Shown one piece after another: positions 42,601-54,600 of a DNA stretch of 64,000 nucleotides. Position 1 is the first letter of the stretch. Each line of letters starts with the position of its first letter. Under the pieces are notes generated by a model, which had not been told where the DNA came from, ran no database searches, and was given only the letters and a program-made list of their open reading frames with translations. The DNA comes from Leptasterias polaris (lineage: Eukaryota; Echinodermata; Asteroidea; Forcipulatida; Asteriidae), in NCBI GenBank assembly GCA_037783415.1, contig JAZGTN010000037.1, positions 3,162,001 to 3,226,000 on the forward strand. The letters run 5' to 3'. Position numbers and translations under genes: made by a program.

Positions 42601-45600
42601 AAATCCCATTCTAGACAATTTTTCTTTGTTCAAACCAAAATCAATAATTTAGCTTTGCGGCGAGGTAATTAAGTAGTAGTTGCACTACAGTAGAATAAAA
42701 AATACAAAAATAAAAAGAAATTCCTACAATTTGTTTTTTTAACCTTAACGTTAATCCTATATCTGCTCAAACAAATATATTGACTGATTATTTTGACCAG
42801 TGGATCGACAGTAGGTATGTTCAAATGAGAAAAAAAAACAGACCACGCATGCTAATTGTAATCACAAAGTGACGAAAAGTCAGTAGACATTAAAGCTTAC
42901 CAATTCAATTAACAGGGAACCAGTCAGGAACAAACATTACACAATATTTCGGCTGGTCACCTATTTATGCTAACGAGCAGGACTTAATTGGTTGCGCTGA
43001 GAATGTATTTCTTTTTGCCGAAATTGGGCCCAGAAAAATTGCCTCAAGTCTCATCAAGGACCTTCCTCTTTAGTATTGGAGACCGTATCTAATTTAATTT
43101 TGGCTCAACTTTTTGTTCGAGATGGATGACGACTATGATGTGAAAGATGTAGATTATAGGTGTAATTAGTCGCCATAGAAACTACCGACTCATTTATTGA
43201 ATTGAAATCCCCGCGGACAGGGGGGCAGAATCCCATATTCTTGTGGGAGTTGGCGAGTGAATAGAAAAAATAAGCCCACAAAACTGGACGTCAATTTAAG
43301 GGGAAACGTCATGGCAACCGCTACAGCCTGCAATAGTTCTCCAAGATCTTTTGTCCAAACTGAATCCAAACCTTCCCTCCCTCCCCCCCCCCCCCCCCCC
43401 CCATGCAGGAGAGCTAAACAAATGCACTTGATCGGCTTACAAAGAGCTCTAATTGTCTTGAAGGAGTCACGTAATCTCATGAATTTGTGAATTCTCTTCT
43501 CTTAAGAATTTTAACGGAAGTATCTGACGTTTAAATCTATCTAAAAGCAAAGCCGATTAAAAGTACTGAGGCATTTTTGGGGGGTAACTAAGTTGTCTAC
43601 GGTTTACAAATTACAAGTTAAAAACCACAAGGGAAACTGACTGGGTAAATATGTTACAAAAGAGGTTCAAGAGTGATACACTTTCTTGACTTGAGGGAGA
43701 GAAAAATGCTTCTCAGGCAATGACGCAATGACGCAGCCAAGAAGGCATAAAGGAAAACGGGATGTATTCATAGAGTTATATGATTCATTTAATGCTCCTT
43801 TCCTCTCTTACCCTATCAACAAACCCTTCCCTGGATTTGTTCTTGAAGATTTTCAACTGGGGAAGAACAGTTTCCGCGTAAGCCTGGAGAGGTGAAACAA
43901 AAAATGTATAACACTTATTAACAGAGTGAAAAAACATACAGACAGGGGGAGAGTCAATGTCGACAAAGAGTCTGAAACTTGGATTCTGGACCCAATGCCA
44001 TGGCTCTGCTAACCGTAAGCAAAGAATCGGCGATACGGGAGCAGGGAAATCTGCGCTTACGTCAAGCATACTTCACGGGTAAGCAGATAATTTTTGCTTG
44101 TATGCATGCGTACACCATGTTACTAAGCATTTTTCGCTTACACAGCTAGAGGAGAATGGTGATTATAAGCTGAGAATTTGGCGATATAAGCAAAGCCATG
44201 AAGTTGCGCACAGATCTCAAGAAAGTACATTGAAATGATGGCGTCTCCATCCTCTGCTAACCACTTGGAGTTTGAGATTTTAAGAAGCCTTTGGGGAACA
44301 GTATCCTCAGTAGATCAAAGAGCAACAATTAATCTGAAGAAAGTTACGGCACTTTTTTCTCAAGTCAATCATTAAAAAAAGGTCTCAAGATCTAATCAAG
44401 TGTGGCATCTTTTGTTTTCAGGCCCTCACTTGGTACAGAACGCAAATTTTTTGTTGAAATTTTTATTTGTCTATTGTGTTTCTTTAAGAAGAAATCTCAA
44501 ATGTTAAAAAAGCTCTTTTGGGCACCAGTGAATACTTGAATTGGACTTAGCAAAAACAATCACGATTGGAGCATGGATGTTTTCCATGTACCTTGACTTT
44601 TACAAAATCTGAAGGAAATAAAATCTGGAATTTAAACATCTGGAAGACATGTACAAACAAACCTTTTGACGGCAGGTTTATTACCTTGTCTGTGATATGG
44701 TGTAGGAGTCGACCATGGAATGCAAGTCTGCAACTGTTGGAATGTATGTCAAAGTTAAGAAAACCATAAGCATTGATTGGACATTTAAAAACTAAAAAAT
44801 GAAAAACCCTAAACCCCCACCCCCTCCCCCCCCCCCAAAAAAAAACCCCAAAACAAAAACGACAACCTAATCATGTCAGAATGGAATGAGGGTCATATCT
44901 TTAAAACAAGTTTTATGTCTAAACTAATGTGATAATTGTTGGTACGACTTTGTTGCACGGACACTGCACGTGGTTTTAGACTGGTTAAAAGGTAATATCT
45001 GGAAAAAACGACTTCGTTGCACAAACCTGCACCGCAATCAATGGAGAATAACATCATATTCCTCAGTGCAACAAGGTCGTTTGTTATACCACGGTAACAG
45101 ATTGTGAATTTTTATTGGTCGAGAACCAATCATGTGATGTGATACGAAGACACATATAACATGGCTTAGGCCGGAAATCCATGTGTCCGTCATGTGTTAA
45201 AAATGAAAATACACGCACATTTCGTAATGCGTTATCCATAAAAACGGATGTGCATTGCTTAGCGTCTATATTTATTTTTAAGGATGCGCACTACTATGTA
45301 TCCCTAGGGATACATTACCTTGATCGTCCCCACCGTTGGTCGATTTCCAGCGCCTTTTACAATTAGAAACAGCCCTGGGCTCGGGAACAGTGAAGAATTG
45401 TTTATATTTTAACAACTGTTCGTCTGTTTAATAAACCATGCCAACTTAATAGTCGTAATAATGTTTGAAGATGACAACAGAACGCCTCTACAGAAGAGGA
45501 ATCTATTACCATGGTATAACAAAACAATTGTTGCACGCTGTACTGGATCCACATACAACCTTGTTGCACAGACACATCGACAGTTCCATTTTGCGCTGTC

Positions 45601-48600
45601 ATAACTCTGCGTATTGCACCATTTTCAGCTGCGCATCAAAGTTTCTTGAAGATAAATTTGTAATCACACGCGTGCTCGTGAAATATGGAGTAGAGCATGT
45701 CTGCACCCCATATCCAACTCTGAAACGGCCTCATTTGATATGGGACGCAGAAGCGCTTTATTTTTCCTTAATTAACTCGCCCTTATTTGATAACTTGTGT
45801 TCAACCATACAGAAAATTTATAACGCGATAAAAACATTGTTGTTCTTTTTTGAACCAACCCGTGAATATCTAATTAAATACAGTGGCCACACTTGTGTGA
45901 AAACAACCAAAAGGGGTTTATTTGTTTATCCAGAATTTTGTGAATGTTTATACCAGGCTTGGTTTGTTTCCTGCAACCAAAATAATCGAGCAACGGTGAT
46001 TTATTGGGGCTCCAAATGTTACTTTCTTGACGTTGAAGGTACGTCAGACGGAATCATTTCCATGGAGGATTACTACTGGTATGAACTTTATAATCAGTGA
46101 GCTTTCAGATTGAAACCAATCATTTTTGATTTCCATTCAATCACCGATGGATTTCCATTCAATCACCGATGCTGTGCTTTGTCTTTCAGCAGAGGAATTC
46201 CCTCTCATCCTTGAATAAAAACAAAAGCTGTAGTAAGACTGGAGGTGTTTATATAATAATAAGATAAGATGGGTAGCTCCAGGCGTTACCCCTTCAGGTA
46301 CTTGAGCGAATTAATACAAGGAATAAACCAGATGGCAATCCACTCTGGGACGTGATCCTGCACGTCTGAATATAAATTACCAGATAATCACTTGATCACT
46401 GCGGAACCGTGTGACCTGCATCAACTCGTATCTTTGAACATCTCACGATGGAGATTCCTTGGTATTTTTGGTGTACTTTGTGTAGGACTAATTCTGTGTT
46501 CATAAAGATGAATGGATCCGTCAGTCTTTATACGTTTGACAATCTATCTATCTGACAATCATTCAGAAAACAACACCACAGTGGTGAACAAACAAAATCT
46601 GTGTATGATTGTTCAATGCTTAATGATACAAGTCACTGCACTTGTAAAAAGATAAAATATAAAAATAAATAATATGTTATAAAAAGATGAGTGATCTTCA
46701 TAAAGCATGCATTGTCCATTAGCCTAAACCCTCAAGACCAATTTCTGAACATTCCCTTCACACGGCATCAAAGTGGCAAGAGTTGCACTTTTGATTATGA
46801 AGCAAAGTGTACTAGCAAAGTCTAGAGCGCCATTCAGCGATCACGACACAAAATGACTTAATTCCCTGCCATATTAGTGTTCGTCACGACTGGATAGAAA
46901 TTGATAACTATACAAACAGTGGACATTGTGTGTAACTGTGAGAGCTATAAGCCGATGATGAATTAGTAAATAAAGCTTGAATAAAATATACAGTTGTATT
47001 TTGTTTCCCCTTCTTCTTTTTGTTGATCAGTTCTTTTGTTGAATGAGTTGGGGTGCTTTTACGGAAATCAATTTGAGCAAAATAACATTCTTCAGTAAAT
47101 CTTTCAGAACAAGCAAGCAATAATGTCACCTGTAAAAGTGCCATCATGATCCTTAAATTTATTTTACATCGGTACTTAATTATTTATTTTCATCATTATT
47201 ATTTTTTCTTTGGGGGGAAAACTTTTTAAACATAGTGCTTAGTTTTCACGTTGAAAAATATCTTGAAACAACTGATCAGAATAAAAAAGTATTAATGGCA
47301 AAAAAGGATATGAATATCTGTGTCCAACTTTGAGCCAATCACAAGGCAGCTTGCAGGGCAAGTGACAGGCTTCTCAAACTCTATCAAAGCCCACTGTTGA
47401 TTGGAGGACGGTTCTGTAGCATGCACATTTCTCTTGTCTTCTGTTTTCTGATTGGATGATTTCGGCAGTGGGCAGAGTAACTCGTCCTGATAAATGTACT
47501 CCTGATCAAAGTTGAAATCTGATAATGAAAAAAAAATAAAAAATAACAATACTAATACAAATAAAAAGTACCATTTAAAATGTAAGCAACAGCAATGATA
47601 CTGTGTCAAACTTTAAAGAGGTGTCCGAGCAGACAGTACCGCTTTCAAAAAATGCTCTTCTAATATTACCATTGGTTTATTTCGGAAATAAAAGATTCAC
47701 AGCCTTATGGACAATGAATTGAGTTTTATTTTAACAATATTAAGGAGAGTAAGAACATTTTTAAAATAGACAAAAGTCAGAGATTTAAAATATTATAAAC
47801 AAAAAAAATAGATGATAAAAAATATATTTTACATATATACATACATAATATTAGTAGGGTAGATGGCCTTAGCTTTCGATCCAAACTGGACCTTCTTCAG
47901 AGGCATTAACAAGTACAAACAAAAACATATCCATTTATAGCAAAAAGAGGAGCAAAGGATTAGGGGAAGGTATCCAGAAAAAAGCAAGAAGATTATAAAA
48001 AGAACAGGTTAAAAAATCTGTGGAGAAATGGGAAAAAGGCAATTGTTGAAAAATGTTATACATACATATAAAAATTAAAAGGGAAGCTGGATAAATACTT
48101 CAAATATTAAAAGTCACCAAAATGCTAGTCTTGCTGCTTAGCATATCAAACTCACACATCTTGAACGGTATCATCAAGGTTGATGCTTAACACACATCGT
48201 TGTAGGGTAAACACCAAATTAAAATCATCAAGGTTGCTGTTGACTTATGTCGATACTGTTTCTGCTGATCAGATATCAGTTCGGTGGGGGTGGTAGAGGA
48301 AGTCCCCACCCCCTGAAGACAATCAGAGCATACTGATCGAAACTTTGAGTATCAACAATCGGTTCTTTTCAGAACCAACACTACTCAAAAGAGATTCACA
48401 CATGGTGCTACCGCAAACCTTACCTAATTTGAAACCAGCTCTTCTAAAAGCTGTTAAATACAAAAAACTTGCTTAGCACAGACAAAAAACGTGCTTAGCA
48501 CAGACAAAAAACTTGCTTAGCACAGACAAAAAACTTGCTTAGCACAGACAAAAGTACAAATTATTCTATAATATTTTGAGACTAGTTCCCAGCTTATTTC

Positions 48601-51600
48601 TGCAAAGCAGACAAATTTCTTAAGCACTATTTATTTTTTGCTGAATAGCTTTTTTAAATTTGGCCCTGATATGCCTAATATTCAATAAAAGTATTTTGAA
48701 TACTTACCTCCACCAGAAGGCTGCATGACTTGGTGATTTGCAGGAAGGCCAAAGAAGAAAACCCTAGCCATTATCGTATCATGGCCCATCGTTACTACCA
48801 ATAAAACATAATTATCTCTGATTATAAAGGGGGCAGAAGATACTCCAGGGACAATGAACACCGATGCAACAGTAATAATAAAATTCAGTTTTCATGTAGT
48901 GCTTCTCAAGGGCATCTCAAAGCACTTATTAATATGTTTTTTTAAAGACAGGTATGCTAAGCTTTTGAATGATGATACTTATTTATACAGCACCTTGGGT
49001 GGGGGTTTGTAAATCAGCAGTCAACCATGCCAGAAAAACACCGGGGCAAACCCCTTCTCTTTAGCAATAAGTGTAAACTGAGTTCTTTTACGCATGTTAC
49101 ACAACGCACTGGACCTACGGCATTACATCCCATCCGAAGGACGAAGAAATAATGGTTGAGCGTCTTACTTAAGGACACAGTGTCAGACTAGATTTCATAC
49201 CCACACACTGCTGAACAGAAACACCAGAACTTGAGTTTGGAGCGCTTTGAACACTTGGCCATGCTGTAAGCCACAAAAAACAGTGCAGTGCAAAAAACCA
49301 GTCAGGTTATACTTTGTACAGTGTAAAAAGGGTCCACATAGTAGACTTGGAAAATGTGAACAAATTACAAACAAAAAATAGTTAATAATATTTATGACTC
49401 TTCTGCCATTTAAAGGGTTGCTATTTCATGTAGTATTGAAGACCAGTGATCGCATCTTCTATTATGTATAGTCCAAAGTGCCCAACACTTTAAAGGTTGT
49501 AAGGTAAGACTTCAGTTCCGCTTTTGACACTATCGATCATCAACTGCTCATCGATCGTCTGTGTAATCGTTATGGCATCAAGGGCACGCCTCTGAGATGG
49601 TTCATATCGTACTTATGGAACCGAACTCAATCTGTGGCCATTAAAGAGTGTGTGTCTGACTCAATTAATGTCACCTGCGGTGTACCACAGGGTTCTGTCG
49701 CCGGGCCAGTGTTGTTTTCTTTGTACAGTGCCCCCATCCAGGGCATCATAGCTGCCCATCATCTTCAATGCGCTGTTTACGCGGATGATGTTCAAGTCTA
49801 TCTTACTTTCGACCCTAAGGATCGTGACCAAGCCATCAAAACAATGGAGATTTGCCTGGATGACATCAAATCATGGTGTGTCACCAATAAATTAGTCTTG
49901 AATGGCAAGAAGACTGACCTGTTGCACTTTACCTCTAAGTTCAGCACTGCATTTCGTTCACCAGCTACTATAGGGGACCCAGCTATTCATCCGGCCAACC
50001 ATGCTCGCAATCTTGGTGTTGTCATGGATTCGTCTCTCAATATGACACTTCATGTGAATTCTATGTGCAAGTCATCCCTACTTGGAATTAGGAAAATTGG
50101 TAAAATCCGAAAATATCTGGATGATAACACTACCGTTCGGCTGGTGCATGCATTCGTTACATCACGACTCGATGCCTGCAACTCACTGCTCTATGGTTTG
50201 CCTGAAAATGAAATATCTAAACTCCAGCGTGTTCAGAATGCTGCTGCGCGTCTGGTTCTACGTACATCTCGCAGAACACACATCTCACCACTCCTACATC
50301 AGCTTCACTGGTTACCGGTTAGGAAAAGAATCACCTTCAAAATTCTGTTAATAACATACAAGGCCATACATGGACACGCCCCTCACTATATAACCGATCT
50401 GGTTGAGCTCTACACCCCAGCCCGGACTTTGCGTTCATCTAGTGAAGTCCGCATTCAGCCTTCATGCGCAAGACCACGCACTAAGTTCTACGGAGAGCGA
50501 ACTTTCTCCCATGCTGCAGCTTATCAGTGGAATCACCTGCCAACCAACCTTCGTCAAGCAGAATCACTGAACACTTTCAAAACTCTCCTCAAGACTCACT
50601 TATTTTCGACTTAAGTAATTTTTGTGTGTTTATAAGTGCAGTCATTGCTTTGTTTTATGAATGCTTGGGGGACTTTTAGACAATTTGTGTTCTTCTTTTT
50701 AAACTTACTTTTAGTCTAGCTTGCTTCCGTGTTTAATTACTTGGCTACATTATGTACACTTTTTAGTATTTTAAATTGTTTTATTTGTATATTGTTTTGG
50801 TATTTTATTGTAGAGGTTTCTCAGTCTTTTGTAAGGCGCTTTGAGGTATTTTTACATAAGGCGCCATATAAATGCATTTTATTATTATTATTATTAAGGT
50901 TGATGGATTGCACATAGAGTACATTGGTTGGTACGGGTATAGTACATTGCTTGCTATGGGTATAGTACATTGGTTGATGCGGGCATAGTACATTGGTTGC
51001 TACATGTATGGGATAGTACATTGGTTGCCACAGGTCTAGTACATTGGTTGCCACAGGTCTAGTACATTGTTGCTATGGGTGTAGTACATTGGTTGCTATG
51101 GGTCTAGTACATTGGTTGTTACGGGTATAGCAAGTCGCTTTAGTGTGGCTTTCTAGTAAAAATAAGACACATCTTGAGATGTGCAAGAAACCAATTAGAA
51201 GGCAGAATCTTTGTAAAGGGATGTTTATAAAGAGAGCACTAGTTGTACACTTCCTTCCCTCCCAGCACGATGTGTGTGTGTCAGTATCATTGTGCATTAC
51301 TATTGTTCATAGAACCTTTCCTTGCCAAACAACCAGCATAATCAACCTGAGTGTCTGCTAGATTTGTTCTCCCCAATATTTGCGTTTCTTCTGCAGACTC
51401 TAAATAAGCACCTTATAAAGTCAGATACAGCCTTCGACTGAACCCTCCCCGTCCCGGTCCGACTCTGTTTGACCCAGAAAATATCCAAAACATTGGACAG
51501 CAACTCAAACCTGAATGATTATGACCAGGAAAACCGATGAAATTGTTTAACTCCTATAAAATTGGTATTACACTGCAGTATCAATTGTCTTCTGCATATA

Positions 51601-54600
51601 CTCAGCATGACAACTGTTGAATGATGTTATTTATACTCAGGCATGATACTTGGTCATTGGGAGAAAGCTGGAAATTTTTTTTTTGCGTACAAGGACTGAA
51701 CTAGATGTACAAATGGTAGGCCTATAGGCTTTTATAGACTTGTCTTGCTATTTAATAACAATTTCTGATGGTAAAAAACAATCGGGAAATCAGATTACGG
51801 TAGGGGAAAATGTCATGGCTAATTAATATTGAAAGCTAGATGACTGAATTGAATGTTCTCAAACAGCCAATGAGTTGTCATGGCTTGATAAACTGAGTAC
51901 AGGATTGGCATTTGATTTGTTTTCATATGAAAGCTGACTCATTATGGAGTACACGCCAGTAACAATCATCCAGATAACTATTTGTCTGAAATCCTGTTAA
52001 AGGCAGGGTATACTTTTGGTAATTGCCAAAGACCAGTTTCCTCACTTGGTGTATCCAAACATTTGCCAAAAACAACAAACCTGTGAAAAGTTGCAATAAA
52101 ATAATGAAAGAGAAGAACAGGGTCCAATTTAATGGCTCTGCTTACCGTCAAATTATGCGCTAGCTGTGTAAGCGTAGAATGCCTAGTAACGTGGACTATG
52201 CACGTGCACAAACAAAAATTCACTGCTAACCCCTGAACTACGCTTGACATAAGCGCGGAATTCCCTGCTTCCGTAAGCGCCGATTCTTTGCTTACGGTAA
52301 GCAGAGCCATGAAATTGGGCCCTGGTGGCTTGACAGCTCCAGTTGAGTTTTCAAACCATCAGTTCTCCTCAAAACCACCACCTGAGAAGAACCAGTGGTT
52401 TGACAACTCCACCACAGGCTCTTCTTTTTAAAAACCCAAAAGTTATTGGCTTTTTGGGGCCATCCTTGGATAAATTTGAGCAGTTTTTCTTTCTCGTTTT
52501 CTAATTTGGGTTATTTGATTTCACTGTTTTACATCCTGATGCTGTGTATGTAATTTTGCCATGTTCTTGCTGTATTTCATCCCAATAAACTCAAATCGAA
52601 TAAAATCAAATCAAATTACCACTTTAGAAGAACCGGTGGGTTGACAGCTCCTGTTGAGTTTTCTAACCACCGGTACTTTTCACAACCACCACAACTGATG
52701 AAGTGAGATTCAGTACATGGTTTCGCTGCAAACCTCACTCGATTGTACTCCCACCATGCAAAGTTTCAAATCCTACTTACAATAACATCTATTGAATTTA
52801 CTCTTCGAAAAAAAACACAACAGTGACAGGCGTACCCTTTAAGATTCCTTTCTTTTGTTTTTTTTAATCTACAACTTGATACTGTCTAAACAAGCTGGAG
52901 TTGTCAAGCATTCAATCTGGAAGGTCAGTCCCGCCCTCTGTTATTAATTGCAAACTATACAAGATGAACAAGGAGGTTTAATGAAGTACCTCTATAAAAC
53001 ACCCTGAAAGCATTCACGATATTAAGTTCTTGTCTCTTCACGCTCCAATGGAGAGTATGAAATTTTTCACTGTGTTTTTGTTATATGTATTTTGCATCTT
53101 CGGGGTTTTCGTCTAAGACGCTTGAGGAAGATGTTTAATTAGTGATGATTATGACTTTAAGAAAGATGCCGGGGCGTAGCAAAAGTATTTTCTTTCCCCG
53201 GTTGTATGAACACTAATTTACTGACTGACATAATCTGTTCTCTGTTTTGGTTTTTTTTTTTTTTTAAGGCAAAGTATACCTTTGGTTTTTGGAAACGTTT
53301 GATTGTTTTAATCCTATGTAAATGTATATTTACTAAAATTTACTAAACTCTGAAAATTTCATTTCACAAAAGGTGGTCGCGTTTTTGAGATATCGCCGGA
53401 AATCAGGAGTGAATATGTCCACGCAGGAAGAATAATCCCAAGTAGGAATACACAATCTGAAAAACGTATCTGAGAGTAACGCTTAAATTTTGGGGCATAA
53501 AAACATTACGTCAAAGTGAAATGTTTCTCAAAATGCATTACACTATCAAAAGCTGCTGGTTTGTTTATTGCCATTGATTTTAAGAGTCATTACCAAACAT
53601 ATATACTCCCTTTAAGGGAAAAAGAACAGCAAAAAAAGAAACAAACAATACGTCAAAAAAAGTACAAGTCCAGTCCTCCTTGATATTATCAATATCTCCA
53701 ACTCAGATAAGATGATATCTCCCCTCCAGACTTTCCTTCAATATCTAGGTCACCTTTATAGAGTTACAGTAACACAGTCTAAACATCAACAACCCCCACC
53801 CCCAACAAACCTATCAACTTCTACAACGTAATAAAACTCAATCCTTTGTTAATCAGCACCATAGTTCACTATTTAGAAACACACACACACACACCCATAC
53901 ACAAAGTAGGTAAGCCTGTTGCGTTGCGTAGATATAGGATTTGATTTATTCCCAACCTGTGGCTACGATATAAAAAACAGATATATTTTGTTTAGGGGGC
54001 GAGGGTAATCCACACGGGAACCTGTACTGCAGTAATCTCTCCCCTTAGGCAGATTTATCGGTGGAGAAGCGCTCCGTAGACACACTAAAATAAACAAATG
54101 CTATCTGCTCGCTCAGGAAAACCAGGTGCAAACGGCGAAAAAGATAATTGATTTTTTGTTGGGAGGGGAGCAACATCATGAAATATTAAGGCGTTCAGAG
54201 ATTTCTCGATTGCGATCAGGGAATTAAGGGAGGAACTGAATAGAAATTGAGTGGAGGTCATTCATTTGAAGACGTTGGTCACAATACCGCATTTAGAAAA
54301 AGGGTATTTGCATGCGTTGATATAATTAAAAACGGTCAAGCAATATACATACAAATTGGCGGGTTCAATCAATATTTGATCGGATGCCCTTGCACATACT
54401 TTTTCATTCAAATTTAATTACCCTGGTTTCCCTCAAATTGAAAACCACATCTGTTATTTGAAGGAACCCACTGTTCGAACAAATCAAATACAAAGATGCT
54501 TTTAAAAAAAATTGGGGGGTAAATCATCAATTTTCTTTTTCTTATTGTGCATTTTACTGATTTAATGCTTCAAGAATGTTGAAAAAAATCTGGTTTGGAC

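Noticed and set aside
49634..50614. A host gene of 326 aa
   Set aside because: It is the C-terminal part of an L2-type LINE reverse transcriptase with a LINE 3' tail.
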